Part shown: piece by piece, positions 17,598 through 28,352 of the stretch
How the letters are laid out: every line of letters begins with the position of its first letter
Position numbering within the stretch: the first letter of the stretch is position 1
Assembly: GCA_021776685.1 (NCBI GenBank)
Contig: JAJFFJ010000135.1
Coordinates: 1 to 64,000 of the forward strand
Origin: Alphaproteobacteria bacterium
GTDB taxonomy: Bacteria > Pseudomonadota > Alphaproteobacteria > Bin65
Direction of reading: 5' to 3'
Length of the DNA: 64,000 nt
Notes under the pieces: generated by a model
The model's input: only the letters and a program-made list of their open reading frames with translations
What the model was told of the DNA's origin: nothing
Databases searched by the model: none
Translations under genes and position numbers: made by a program

Positions 17598-18365
17598 CTA
17601 GGCCACCATGCCGGCAACGCCATCCCAGATCAGCTTGACGCCAACGGCGAACAGGAAGGCGTGGACGACCTCATAGAAGCCGCGTTCAGGGATCTTGTGG
17701 TGTAGCCACTTGCCGATCAGCGCGCCGACCACGGCCACAGGCAGGAGCACCGCGGCGGTGCCGAGATTGCCCTCGGTAAACTGGCCGAGCCACCAATAGG
17801 GCAAGAGCTTCACATAATTGACCAGTGCGAAGAAGCCGACGGAGGTGGCCTGATAGAGGCTTTTGTCGAGCTTCTGCGGCAGCATATAGACGCTGAAGGG
17901 CGGGCTGCCGGCATGGCTGACAAAGCTGGTGAAGCCGCTCATCGCGCCCCAGAAGCCGCCTTTGGCAATGTTCGGGCCGGCGGCCGGCCGTTCCACCCGC
18001 CGCCACTTCTGCCAGAACCAGCGCCCGGCAAAGATCGTGGCGATCAACCCGATCATCAGGCGGATGCTGTCCGCGTCGAGATATCTGAACGTGAGCGCGC
18101 CGAAACCAATGCCGACAACAGCCGCGCACATGAGAATGCGCATATTCACCCGGTCCCACTTGCCCCACCAGACCCACAGGCCCATCAGGTCGATCAGGCA
18201 AAGGATCGGCAGCATGATGGCGGCTGCCTGTTGTGGCGCGATCACAAGCGCCATCAACGGCACGGCAAAGGCGCCGACGCCGCCCAGGCCAACCTTTGAC
18301 GCGCCCGTCAGGATCACCGCGGGGATGGCGAGGGCATAAAATAGCGGGTCGGCAATCAGGTCCAT
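17598..18365 (-). CDS. TSUP family membrane transporter (TauE/SafE-like)
   Basis: 255 residues with about seven to eight hydrophobic helices. The opening AVILTGASKVGLGGVGAFAVPLM and the second-half FTSFVSHAGSPPFSVYMLPQKL are the paired repeats of TauE/SafE permeases, which export or import sulfonates, sulfite or related anions. It lies 31 bases downstream of an SDR gene on the same strand and could be co-transcribed with it. The substrate is unknown. Confidence 0.88.
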   Translation of the reverse strand: MDLIADPLFYALAIPAVILTGASKVGLGGVGAFAVPLMALVIAPQQAAAIMLPILCLIDLMGLWVWWGKWDRVNMRILMCAAVVGIGFGALTFRYLDADSIRLMIGLIATIFAGRWFWQKWRRVERPAAGPNIAKGGFWGAMSGFTSFVSHAGSPPFSVYMLPQKLDKSLYQATSVGFFALVNYVKLLPYWWLGQFTEGNLGTAAVLLPVAVVGALIGKWLHHKIPERGFYEVVHAFLFAVGVKLIWDGVAGMVA

Positions 18366-18396
18366 GGGGAAGACGTGCGGGAGGGAGCCCGGGGGC

Positions 18397-19179
18397 TCAC
18401 TCCATGTGCCAGCCGTGGCTGACCACCAGGGACTGGCCGGTCAAGGCATTGGTCGGGAAGGCCGCGAACATAAAAGCGACTTCTGCCACATCCTCGATAG
18501 AGGTGAATTCCTGATCGACCGTGCCGCCAAGCATGACGCGGTTGACCACTTCTTCTTCTGAAATTCCGAGGCTCGCCGCCTGCTCCGGGATCTGCTTTTC
18601 CACCAGCGGCGTGCGCACGAAGCCGGGGCAGATGACATTGGCGCGGACGCCGTGGGCGCCGCCTTCCTTGGCGATGGTGCGGCCCAGGCCGATCAGGCCA
18701 TGCTTGGCCGTCACGTAGGCGGACTTCAAGGGCGAGGCGAGCTTGGAATGGACCGAGCCCATGAGGATCACCGTGCCGCTGCCCTGAGCATACATGTGGG
18801 GCAGACAAGCCTGGGTGGTCAGGAAGGAGCCGTCCAGATGCACGGCCAGCAAACGCTTCCATTCTTCGAACGGAAATTCCTCGACCGGATGAACGATCTG
18901 GATGCCCGCATTTGCCACCAGAATGTCGACACCGCCCCAGGCCTCGGCCACCTGCGCCACGCCCGCGTTGACCTGATCCTCGCGGGTGACGTCCATCTCC
19001 AGGGACATCGCGGCGCCGGGTCCGGCCTCGGTCAGCGCCGCCGCCGTGGCCGAGGCCGCCTCTAGGTCGATGTCAGCGATGGCGACCCGGGCGCCGGCGG
19101 CGACGAACCGCTTCGCGATGCCCGCGCCAATGCCGCCCGATGCGCCGGTAATCAGTGCGCGTTTTTCATTCAGGTCCAT
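18397..19179 (-). CDS. 3-hydroxybutyrate dehydrogenase-like SDR
   Basis: 260 residues from the ATG at 19179; the longer frame to 19344 is not needed. A classical short-chain dehydrogenase with TGASGGIGAG (cofactor), NAG, the active-site Ser in LMGSVHS, and YVTAKHG (Tyr and Lys). The C-terminal part, PGFVRTPLVEKQIPEQA and the ending SHGWHME, closely matches bacterial D-3-hydroxybutyrate dehydrogenases, which interconvert 3-hydroxybutyrate and acetoacetate in polyhydroxybutyrate turnover. No other PHB gene is in view. Divergent from an FAD oxidoreductase. Confidence 0.85.
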   Translation of the reverse strand: MDLNEKRALITGASGGIGAGIAKRFVAAGARVAIADIDLEAASATAAALTEAGPGAAMSLEMDVTREDQVNAGVAQVAEAWGGVDILVANAGIQIVHPVEEFPFEEWKRLLAVHLDGSFLTTQACLPHMYAQGSGTVILMGSVHSKLASPLKSAYVTAKHGLIGLGRTIAKEGGAHGVRANVICPGFVRTPLVEKQIPEQAASLGISEEEVVNRVMLGGTVDQEFTSIEDVAEVAFMFAAFPTNALTGQSLVVSHGWHME

Positions 19180-19322
19180 TCGGCCCGGCTCCGATGCGGG
19201 GTTGGGGAATTGCAGCCAGCGGCTGGCATAGCCGATATGCGCCGCCGCGCCCATGCGGCAGACGGCGCACGCTTGTTGGGGCAGCGGCAATCCCGCTAAG
19301 CTGAGCACCCAATAACCGGAAC

Positions 19323-20684
19323 ATGCGCATGGAATGGCAGGCACATAACGTCCTGGACCCTGGCCACGGTCTGCCGGTGATCGCCGATGTTGATGTGGCG
19401 GTTGTGGGTGGCGGTGCGGCCGGCGTCGCCGCAGCGGAAACCGCGGCGCGCCATGGCCGGTCGGTGTTGCTCATCGAGCGCTACGGCTTTTGTGGTGGCA
19501 ATGCGGTGGCCGGCCTCTCCGGCACCATCTGCGGCATGTATCTCTCCAGCGAAAAAAACCGCAACCGGCCAGAACAGGTGGTCTGGGGCTTTACGGAGCG
19601 GTTTCGCGCCGCCATGGCTGCCGCCGGTGGCATCACAGCGCCGCAACGCTACGGCCTGACCTGGACGGTCACCCACGATCCGCTTGTCTGGCGCGAGGTG
19701 GCGGACCGGTTCCTCGGCGATGCCGGCGTGCGGCTGCTCTATCACTGCATGGTGCTGGGCGTGGTGATGGAGGGCGATGCAGTGCGCGGCCTGATGGTCG
19801 ACTCGAAGGCTGGCCGTGGCGTGGTCAACGCCAAGGTTGTGATTGACGCCTCCGGTGACGGCGACGTGATCTTTCGTGCCGGCTGGAACTATACCCGCGG
19901 CCAGGACGGTACGGTGCAGAACCCGACGATGATCTTCCGTCTGGGCAATGTGGATGTGGATGCCTTCCTCAACTTCTGGGGTTCAGACACCATCTGCTCG
20001 AGCCGTGTCTCCGAGATGCTGGCAGACCGGAACGGCAACGGATACGACCTGCCCCGCGCCAAGATCTGGATCTTCCCGACGCCCCGGCCTCACGAACTGC
20101 TGGTCAACGCGACCCGCCTGATCGGCCGAGACGGGCGGGAGCTCTATCCCGGCGACCCGGAGGATCTGACCGAGGCGGAGCTGGTCGGCCGGCGTCAGGT
20201 CAGGGAATATGCACGCTTTCTGCGGGACCACATTCCCGGCTGCGAAAACGCGTTCGTCAACGACACCGGGGTGCAGGCTGGTGTGCGCCAGTCTCGTTCC
20301 ATCACCGGTGTTGAGCGACTGATGAATGAAGATGTGGTGGGCCGTCGCAAGCGACCAGATGGCGTGGTGCGTTCACCCTGGCCAATTGAGCTTCACGCTG
20401 GCGAAAAGCCAAAACTCGAGTGGCTGCACGACGACTATTACGAAGTGCCCTGGGGCGCCTTCCTGCCCGAAACAGGCGAAAACATCGTCGCCGCCGGCCG
20501 GTGCCTCTCTGCAGAGCACGAAGCACTCGCTTCAGCCCGGGTTACCGCGCAATGTTTCGGGTACGGCCACGCAGCCGGCCTGGCGGCTGCAACAGCGGTC
20601 GCGCGCAACGCGCCGATCCGCAGCCTGGAAGGCGAAGAACTCCGCGCGTTACTTAATGCTGACGGCGCGCGTCTGGATGGCTAG
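19323..20684 (+). CDS. FAD-dependent oxidoreductase (FAD_oxidored family)
   Basis: 453 residues. The FAD site is DVAVVGGGAAGVAAAETAARHG with the acidic IER after it, followed by the CGGNAVAGLSG stretch characteristic of PF12831 proteins, and near the C-terminus AAGRCLSAEHEALASARV. Family members oxidise varied substrates, and no assignment is possible here. The start may be at 19323 or at the next ATG at 19329. The 143-base gap to the divergent SDR gene would hold both promoters. The stop abuts the convergent GNAT gene. Confidence 0.8.
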   Translation: MRMEWQAHNVLDPGHGLPVIADVDVAVVGGGAAGVAAAETAARHGRSVLLIERYGFCGGNAVAGLSGTICGMYLSSEKNRNRPEQVVWGFTERFRAAMAAAGGITAPQRYGLTWTVTHDPLVWREVADRFLGDAGVRLLYHCMVLGVVMEGDAVRGLMVDSKAGRGVVNAKVVIDASGDGDVIFRAGWNYTRGQDGTVQNPTMIFRLGNVDVDAFLNFWGSDTICSSRVSEMLADRNGNGYDLPRAKIWIFPTPRPHELLVNATRLIGRDGRELYPGDPEDLTEAELVGRRQVREYARFLRDHIPGCENAFVNDTGVQAGVRQSRSITGVERLMNEDVVGRRKRPDGVVRSPWPIELHAGEKPKLEWLHDDYYEVPWGAFLPETGENIVAAGRCLSAEHEALASARVTAQCFGYGHAAGLAAATAVARNAPIRSLEGEELRALLNADGARLDG

Positions 20685-21287
20685 CTAGGCGGCGATCCTC
20701 GCGCTCTCCAGCCTCTTGGCCACCAGCAGTGCGTCACCGGTAAAGCGCAGCAACGGGTGAGGGGTCAGGGGCCGGCGGGCGACCTCCTCGTATCCGGCCC
20801 GCTGGTAAAGCTTGAGGGCACCCACATTCTGCTCGAAGACGATCAGGCTCATGGTATCGAAACCCTGGCTTGCAGCCATCCGCTCCGCTGCACGGAGCAG
20901 CACGGAGCCAATGCCAATGCCCCGACGCTTCTCGAAAACGGCGAGCGCGCAAATGTAGAAGCTGTTGGGCTGCTCGAGCTCCATCAGCGGCGCGAGCACC
21001 GGGTCGGCGTCCGGGCCAGCAACCGGCACGTCCCCATCGGGAACCGGAAAGCCGAGCATCATGCCGGAGATCATACCGTCCAGTTCAGCGAAGGTGGCAT
21101 TCTCAAAGCTCATAGGCGCGCCGATGCGCGCCAGCCGCTGCTCACCTACATCCAGCAGGTCGTCTCCGGGCTCGGCAAGGGTCGACCAGGTGTAGTCGGC
21201 CATGCCATCGGCGGCGATCTGCATCAGACGGGCGGCGACACGGGCCTCGCCGCGGCGGGCGGGCCGAAGGGTCAATGTTTCAGACAT
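20685..21287 (-). CDS. GNAT family N-acetyltransferase
   Basis: 200 residues with an acetyl-CoA fold. The CoA pyrophosphate loop is in EKRRGIGIGSVLLRAAERMA (about 128-147), followed by NVGALKLYQRAGYEEVARR. It resembles bacterial GNATs that act on small molecules or peptide amines. Its first base abuts the last base of the convergent FAD oxidoreductase stop. The target is unknown. Confidence 0.85.
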   Translation of the reverse strand: MSETLTLRPARRGEARVAARLMQIAADGMADYTWSTLAEPGDDLLDVGEQRLARIGAPMSFENATFAELDGMISGMMLGFPVPDGDVPVAGPDADPVLAPLMELEQPNSFYICALAVFEKRRGIGIGSVLLRAAERMAASQGFDTMSLIVFEQNVGALKLYQRAGYEEVARRPLTPHPLLRFTGDALLVAKRLESARIAA

Positions 21288-21406
21288 CGGGACTCTCCTG
21301 ACAGCATTCTGCTTGTTGGTTGTCAGGACTAGCAGCTATGGCGCGACCGGTCGGTGATCCGGCTCACAGGGGGCTGCATTTTGGTGGCGCGTTATGTTGG
21401 CGCCGG

Positions 21407-21811
21407 TCAGCGGCCCAGGATGGCGCGGCTGCGCAGGCGCACACCAATGGTCGCGTCCACCAGCGTGTCCTGTAGCTGCCCCAATGTGTCTTTGGACTGA
21501 TAGGGTATGTCCATCAACCGGCACATGCGCTGCAACTGCGCCTTGCGCAGCCGCGCGGCGCGCAGGACGCGCTCGCCTTCGACGCGGGTCTCGCATTTCT
21601 GCAGGTCGGCGATGACGACGTTGAGCCAGGACTCGTCATAGTCCAGGTCGGCCATGGTCTTGGCCGACTTTGCACCCTGTTTCTTGGAGACAATCTCCAG
21701 CCGTGCGTCGCCCTTGAGCAATGCCGCAAGTTCGTCGGGCCGGGCCTTTTTGACAAGGTCGGTCACCCGGCGCAGCAGATGCTGGAAATCTCGTTGGTTA
21801 CTGGGATCCAT
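21407..21811 (-). CDS. unknown protein paired with ParA
   Basis: 134 residues, strongly predicted helical, basic overall with charged clusters (LVKKARPDELAALLKG, LRAARLRKAQLQRMC). No known domain is recognised. It begins 21 bases after the end of a ParA-type ATPase gene on the same strand, so it is a likely cognate partner or cargo adaptor. ParA systems without ParB often use small basic or helical partners. Codon use matches the neighbours. Function unproven. Confidence 0.65.
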   Translation of the reverse strand: MDPSNQRDFQHLLRRVTDLVKKARPDELAALLKGDARLEIVSKKQGAKSAKTMADLDYDESWLNVVIADLQKCETRVEGERVLRAARLRKAQLQRMCRLMDIPYQSKDTLGQLQDTLVDATIGVRLRSRAILGR

Positions 21812-21832
21812 GGGCGGATGTCCGGGGCGGTA

Positions 21833-22837
21833 CTACCACTCGTTCGACCAGACAACCCGCGGCAGCGTCCGGCCCTGTTCCTCTTCTTCCTGCTGCGCCA
21901 TCGAAGCTTCGATTTCGGTGATACGGCCCGCCAGATCGTCGACCACACCGGTCAACCCGCTGGCGACACCGCCGTATCGGCCGCTGTCATAGCCCTGCAG
22001 CACAACCGGCACGCCATTCTTTGGCGCGTCGCCAAACAGGGTATCGTTGCGCTTGATGTAATGGGGGAAGACGTGCATGTCCTCGGTGCGGCTGATCTCG
22101 GCGATATACTGACGGTGGGAGGCAATTGGCTCGCCGTCATATTCCTGCACCATCAGGAACACCACGCCCAGAACCTGCGGATCAATGACTTCCACCGGAT
22201 CGCCGCCGGGCAGATTGGCGTAGCTGTTATATTCCTCGATCAGCATGTTGACGTTGCGGGCCAGATAGGTGGTGCCCAGCGTCGAAAGATAGTCAGGTTT
22301 GGCCGGGATCAGAATACCGTCACAGGCCACCAGCGCCGTCTTGGTGACGATATTAAAGTTGGGTGGGCAGTCGATCAGCACCACGTCGTAGGCTTCCTGC
22401 GACAGCGAGCTCAGGCCTTCCGCCAGGCGGCCATGCACTTCCACGAACTTGCGCTTGGACTGCTGCAGTGTCGTGCCACCCAGGTGCGCTGCCAGGTGCA
22501 GGTCCACATTGATCAGACCCAGATGCGAGCACAGCAGATCCACGCGGCCATTGCCGTCCAGCCGGTCATTCACCCGCTGGGGTGAAATGATCAAATTCTG
22601 CATCGGCAGTTCGTTGCCGCTCTCGAAAGCGTCGTACCAGGCCTTGATCGTGTAGCGGTCCTTGTACCGCTCGTGCCATTCCTCGGGACGTATCAACGAG
22701 AAGGTCAGGCTGGACTGCGGGTCCAGGTCGATCAGCAATACATTGTGCCCGCGCCAGGCCAGTTCGGTCCCGACATTGGCCGTCAGCGTCGTCTTGCCGA
22801 CGCCGCCTTTGTAATTGATGACTGAGATAACTCTCAT
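21833..22837 (-). CDS. ParA/MinD-family ATPase (orphan)
   Basis: 334 residues. The deviant Walker A motif is NYKGGVGKTTLTAN (residues 8-21, with the signature Lys), the A' site is LLIDLDPQSS, and Walker B is DVVLIDCPP. The protein is longer than chromosomal ParA by an N-domain insert (RYKDRYTIKAWYD) and an acidic C-tail (EASMAQQEEEEQG). No ParB or parS-like site is in the window; instead a small unknown gene follows. It likely forms ATP-dependent dimers on DNA or membrane to position a cargo. The ATG at 22837 is 653 bases from divergent leuA. Confidence 0.88.
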   Translation of the reverse strand: MRVISVINYKGGVGKTTLTANVGTELAWRGHNVLLIDLDPQSSLTFSLIRPEEWHERYKDRYTIKAWYDAFESGNELPMQNLIISPQRVNDRLDGNGRVDLLCSHLGLINVDLHLAAHLGGTTLQQSKRKFVEVHGRLAEGLSSLSQEAYDVVLIDCPPNFNIVTKTALVACDGILIPAKPDYLSTLGTTYLARNVNMLIEEYNSYANLPGGDPVEVIDPQVLGVVFLMVQEYDGEPIASHRQYIAEISRTEDMHVFPHYIKRNDTLFGDAPKNGVPVVLQGYDSGRYGGVASGLTGVVDDLAGRITEIEASMAQQEEEEQGRTLPRVVWSNEW

Positions 22838-23001
22838 GGCCGGACTAATCGTGGATCTCGCGCGGAAACGTTAATGGGCAGTTTACCGTAAATGCGCACT
22901 CGTTGCGGCATAGACAATCAAAGGTGCAGTCACGGATGGTAACATCTCGGCGGCAGCTGAGAAAAGTCCTGCATTTTGGGCGGAATTGCCACGAAATAGC
23001 A

Positions 23002-23010
23002 TGTGGATAA
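23002..23010 (-). promoter_or_regulatory. DnaA-box 9-mer
   Basis: TGTGGATAA, the reverse complement of the consensus TTATCCACA, a perfect match. A single box is not an origin, and no cluster of boxes or AT-rich unwinding element is seen. It could be a DnaA regulatory site for either neighbouring gene. Confidence 0.45.
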
Positions 23011-23249
23011 TCTTGTCACAGGCCCCTGGCCAAGGCATCTGCCGCTGTCACCCTGAATTGAATCAGGTGCCCATTTTCTCGCCTTTGGCGATTCAATAAT
23101 GACGCGCCCACTGCGCCTCCGGGACCGGTTGACCCGGCTGCATGGCTTCGCTAGCCTGCCTGGGTTATGCGACGGATTTACAGCAAACGCCAGCCACTGT
23201 GCCTGATTCCGGTGTCCATTCCAGGACTTGGCGGCCTGCTCCTTATTTC

Positions 23250-23273
23250 CCCGACGTCCTGAGGGACGTCGGG
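23250..23273 (+). promoter_or_regulatory. perfect 10-bp hairpin in the leuA leader
   Basis: cccgacgtcc then tgag then ggacgtcggg: a perfect inverted repeat with a four-base loop, about 220 bases before the leuA start. No T tract follows, so it is not a classical terminator. It could be a leader RNA structure or a protein site. Confidence 0.55.
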
Positions 23274-23430
23274 TCGAAGTGGCGCGCGCCGCGCGTCCAG
23301 CCGCACATAACCGCTTCCCGCAAGCATAGTTCAGCCGAGACGGTCCCCTTTCAATGCCTGACGACTGCAAGCCTTTTACCTGTACGCCGCACTGCGCGCC
23401 GCGCCAAAGGTAACCGGCTGTTAACCATGA

Positions 23431-25173
<1,743 letters not shown>

Positions 25174-25219
25174 GGTCCGAACCCTGGGGGCTTACAAAAC
25201 ACATCCTCTGAACTACCGT

Positions 25220-25252
25220 AGGGGCGGGCTTCATACCCGCCCCTTCTTTTTT
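25220..25252 (+). terminator. rho-independent terminator after leuA
   Basis: aggggcggg, seven-base loop, cccgcccct, then tcttttttgg: a nine-pair GC stem followed by a T tract. It lies 46 bases after the leuA stop and 15 bases before the next gene, so leuA is probably a single transcript. Confidence 0.9.
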
Positions 25253-25266
25253 GGAGCACGCCGCCG

Positions 25267-25893
25267 ATGGCCAATATTTTTGAGTTCCAGGGCATCACGC
25301 CCGTCGTCGATCCGGACGCCTATGTCCATCCCAATGCCACCCTGATCGGCGACGTAATCATTGGCCCTGGCACCTACATCGCGCCCGCCGCTGTGCTGCG
25401 TGGCGACTTCGGCCGGATCATCGTCGAGCGTGGCGCCAACATTCAGGATGGTTGCATCGTCCACGGGTCCTCGATCCTCGACACCACCATCGAGGAGGAT
25501 GGCCATATCGGACACGGCGCCATTCTGCACACCTGCATCATCCGCCGCGGGGCGCTGGTTGGCATCAACGCCGTGGTGATGGACGAGGCAGAGGTTGGTG
25601 AGCTGGCGATCGTGGCGGCTATGGCGTTCGTCAAGGCGGGCGACCGTATTCCGCCGCGCACGCTTGCGGCGGGCATTCCGGCCAAGGTCCGGCGGGAACT
25701 GACGGAGAGTGACATGGCCCACAAGGCCGAGGGCACGGCCATGTATCACGAAAACAACCTGCACGCGCGCGCCACCATGAAAGCCACCGAGGCGCTCACG
25801 GAAATCGAGCCGGAGCGGCGGCGCACCAAATGGGAAACCGACGCCAAGCCGCTTTACGGCATGAGCAAGGACAAGCAGCAAACGGGCGCCTGA
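25267..25893 (+). CDS. gamma-carbonic anhydrase-like / PaaY family hexapeptide protein
   Basis: 208 residues of left-handed beta-helix hexapeptide repeats (IGDVIIGPGTYIAPAAVLRGDFGRIIVERGANIQDGCIVHG). Metal-binding histidines of the gamma-CA type are in IVHG and GHIGHGAILHTC. The C-terminal extension ENNLHARATMKATEALTEIEPERRR matches PaaY/CaiE proteins, thioesterases linked to phenylacetate or carnitine catabolism. It is next to an aromatic-type flavin monooxygenase four bases downstream of its stop, which supports a catabolic role. Confidence 0.85.
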   Translation: MANIFEFQGITPVVDPDAYVHPNATLIGDVIIGPGTYIAPAAVLRGDFGRIIVERGANIQDGCIVHGSSILDTTIEEDGHIGHGAILHTCIIRRGALVGINAVVMDEAEVGELAIVAAMAFVKAGDRIPPRTLAAGIPAKVRRELTESDMAHKAEGTAMYHENNLHARATMKATEALTEIEPERRRTKWETDAKPLYGMSKDKQQTGA

Positions 25894-25897
25894 GCCA

Positions 25898-27589
25898 ATG
25901 ACAGCACCGCCAGTCGCCACGCCACACTATTTCACCTGGCAGAAATTTCCATTTATCCGGCCACCGGAGATGGAAGGCCGCGACCTGACCCATCCTGTCG
26001 CCATCATCGGCGCAGGCCCCGTAGGTCTGGCGCTGGCGCTCAACCTGGCGCGCTTCGGCATCGCCTCTGTGATTTTGGAACTGCGCGATACGGTCTCTGA
26101 CGGCAGCCGCGCGGTGGCCATGAACCGGCGCACCCTGCAAATTCTGGACCGCATCGGCGTTGGCGACCGCGTGATGGAACTGGCCGAGACCTGGGACCGC
26201 AACAGCACCTACTACGGCACTGACCTTGTCTATGAGATGTTGATCCCCGACCCGCCCAATGAAAAACACGCCCCGCTGACCAACCTGCAGCAATGCTGGG
26301 TGGAGCAGATCATGGTCGACGCGGCGGCAGAGACCGGTCTGATCGACATCCGCTGGCAAAGCCGGGTTACCGGGCTGACCGCCCACGACGACCGGGCCGT
26401 CCTTGAGATCGAAACGCCCGAAGGATCCTATACACTGCAGGCGGGCTACGCGGTTGCCTGCGACGGCCCCCGCAGCACGGCGCGGCAGGAGTTGGACCTG
26501 CGCTACGAAGGCGCCACCTTTGAGAAGCGCTACATCATCAGCGACTTTCACATGGAGTGTGACCTGCCCATCGGCCGGCGCGCCTGGTTCGACCCGCCTT
26601 ACAGCCGAGGCGCCACCATCTTGATGCACAAGACGCCCTTCAACGTATGGCGGCTGGACTATCAGTTGCGGGACGACGAGGACCCGGAGGCGGCGCAACA
26701 ACCGGATGTGGTCCGGCAACGCATTGCGGACCATCTGGCCATGATGGGCGTCGACGACCCCTGGGAACTCATCTGGGTCAGCATGTACCGGGCCCACGCG
26801 CTGACCCTTGAGCGGTACGACCATGGCCGCGTGCTGTTTGCCGGCGATGCCGCCCACCAGGTGCCGATCTTTGGCGGCCGTGGCCTGAACCACGGCTATG
26901 CAGACAGCCACAATCTGGCCTGGAAGCTGGCCGCAGTGATTGACGGACGGGCGCCTGCCACCTTGCTCGAGACCTACACCCATGAACGGCGCGGCGCCCT
27001 TCTCGACACCATCGACGACCTGACGAAGGTGACCATGTACATGACCACGCCCCATGGGGGCGTGGAGTTGATGCGCGATGCGGTGCTGTCCCTGTCGCTG
27101 ACCACCGACGCGGTCAAGCAGCTGTTCGACCCCTTCCGGGTGACCCCCTGGTGTCATGCGGACAGCCCGCTGAACGGCGCGATGCACCGGGAGGCGGCGT
27201 TCAGCACCGGGCCGCCGGCGGGGCTGATGACACCCGATGTGCCACTCGTGCGAAATGGCCGGGCGACGACCCTCTACGACCGCGCCGGCACCGGATTCAC
27301 GGGCCTCTATTTCTCCGGGGACGGTGGGCCACCGGCGGATCATCTCGCGGCCCTGAAGGACATCGGTGAGGCAGGCATCGATATTGTGATGATCGGCGGG
27401 CCAGACGGTTGGCTCGATGTCAGCGCCACCGCACGTGGCCTGTTCGGCGCGGGGGACGGCGCTTTCTATCTGCTCCGCCCCGACGACTATGTGGCGGCGA
27501 GGTGGACACGCTTGGACAGGGACGAAACACTCTCCGCGCTGGACCTGGCCCGGGGAAGTGGCCCAGATGGAAGTAGCGTGGGGGAGTAG
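25898..27589 (+). CDS. FAD-dependent aromatic monooxygenase (MhpA-like)
   Basis: 563 residues. The dinucleotide fold is AIIGAGPVGLALALNLARFG (about 36-55), DG motif CDGPRSTARQELDL, and the ribityl-binding GDAAHQVPIFGGRGLNHGYADSHNLAWKL, typical of class A hydroxylases such as 3-(3-hydroxyphenyl)propionate hydroxylase. It would insert oxygen into a phenolic ring using NAD(P)H. The following 75-codon DUF2783 gene is a common partner. The substrate is not determined. Confidence 0.88.
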   Translation: MTAPPVATPHYFTWQKFPFIRPPEMEGRDLTHPVAIIGAGPVGLALALNLARFGIASVILELRDTVSDGSRAVAMNRRTLQILDRIGVGDRVMELAETWDRNSTYYGTDLVYEMLIPDPPNEKHAPLTNLQQCWVEQIMVDAAAETGLIDIRWQSRVTGLTAHDDRAVLEIETPEGSYTLQAGYAVACDGPRSTARQELDLRYEGATFEKRYIISDFHMECDLPIGRRAWFDPPYSRGATILMHKTPFNVWRLDYQLRDDEDPEAAQQPDVVRQRIADHLAMMGVDDPWELIWVSMYRAHALTLERYDHGRVLFAGDAAHQVPIFGGRGLNHGYADSHNLAWKLAAVIDGRAPATLLETYTHERRGALLDTIDDLTKVTMYMTTPHGGVELMRDAVLSLSLTTDAVKQLFDPFRVTPWCHADSPLNGAMHREAAFSTGPPAGLMTPDVPLVRNGRATTLYDRAGTGFTGLYFSGDGGPPADHLAALKDIGEAGIDIVMIGGPDGWLDVSATARGLFGAGDGAFYLLRPDDYVAARWTRLDRDETLSALDLARGSGPDGSSVGE

Positions 27590-27593
27590 GCCA

Positions 27594-27821
27594 ATGAGCG
27601 ATCAGAATATGACGGGCCATGGCCTGGTGATGGATGTGCGCGGCGACATGAGCCATCTGGAAGCTGCGTTCACTGGCGTCAGCACGGCGCTCGATGCCCT
27701 GCCGCGGGACCAGTGGCCGCTCTTCCTGGCCAAGCTCTCGCTCCTGCTGGCTGACCGGGTGCGTGACCCGGCCGTGATTACAGAAGCTATCGAAACAGCG
27801 CGGGCGCATCTCGAAGGGTAG
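27594..27821 (+). CDS. DUF2783 protein
   Basis: 75 residues from the ATG at 27594, four bases after the monooxygenase stop; frames extending further upstream only read through the previous gene. The helix AAFTGVSTALDALPRDQWPL with LLLADRVRDPAVI is typical of DUF2783, short proteins encoded beside FAD hydroxylases of catabolic clusters. The function is unknown; it may assist the enzyme. Confidence 0.75.
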   Translation: MSDQNMTGHGLVMDVRGDMSHLEAAFTGVSTALDALPRDQWPLFLAKLSLLLADRVRDPAVITEAIETARAHLEG

Positions 27822-27833
27822 TGAATTTACCGC

Positions 27834-28277
27834 CTATGCGGCCTGTTCCAGTTTTTCCTTGAGCCTCGCTAGGTCCTTTCGGTTGGCGCGGCGCATCGCG
27901 GCGGCCATGAACGGCGTCACCAGCCTCGAAAACCCTTTGGGCACACCGCGGTTGCGCAGTGTCATCCGGGTTCGGTTTTCGCCCAGCGCCTCCCAGACAT
28001 AGCTCGTCTCCATAGGAAAGGGGCCGTCGTCCGCGCGCATGACAAGGGTTTCATTTTCCGCCCAGGATTTGACCTCGTAGGTATAGGCCAGCCGCTTGCC
28101 CAGAAAGTAAGCGACAAAGGCTACCCGCGAGCCAAGGCGCAGGGGCGGTTCTGTCTGCCACTCCACAGACTTGATGTTCACGTACCAGGTGGGCGCGTTG
28201 TCAGGGTCTGCTGAGAAGGACGCAACCAACGCTACTGGCTTTTCAATCTCAACGGTCGTGATGACATCCACAGGCAT
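27834..28277 (-). CDS. SRPBCC/START-like ligand-binding protein
   Basis: 147 residues from the ATG at 28277, which has a near-perfect ribosome site (caggagg). The START-like fold opens with VEIEKPVALVASFSADPDNAPTWYVNIKSVE and ends with a long amphipathic helix rich in Arg and Lys. These proteins bind hydrophobic ligands or act as polyketide cyclases. It lies convergent to DUF2783, in a catabolic neighbourhood. The ligand is unknown. Confidence 0.8.
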   Translation of the reverse strand: MPVDVITTVEIEKPVALVASFSADPDNAPTWYVNIKSVEWQTEPPLRLGSRVAFVAYFLGKRLAYTYEVKSWAENETLVMRADDGPFPMETSYVWEALGENRTRMTLRNRGVPKGFSRLVTPFMAAAMRRANRKDLARLKEKLEQAA

Positions 28278-28352
28278 GACATGCCTCCTGTTGTGTCTCG
28301 GCCCCTGATGATCGGAGCCTTTCACAAAGGCAGCGTCGCCACCATAGGAAGA

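Noticed and set aside
23002-23010. Chromosomal origin near parA
   Set aside because: Only one perfect DnaA 9-mer, no cluster, no AT-rich unwinding element, no dnaA, gidA or parB gene.
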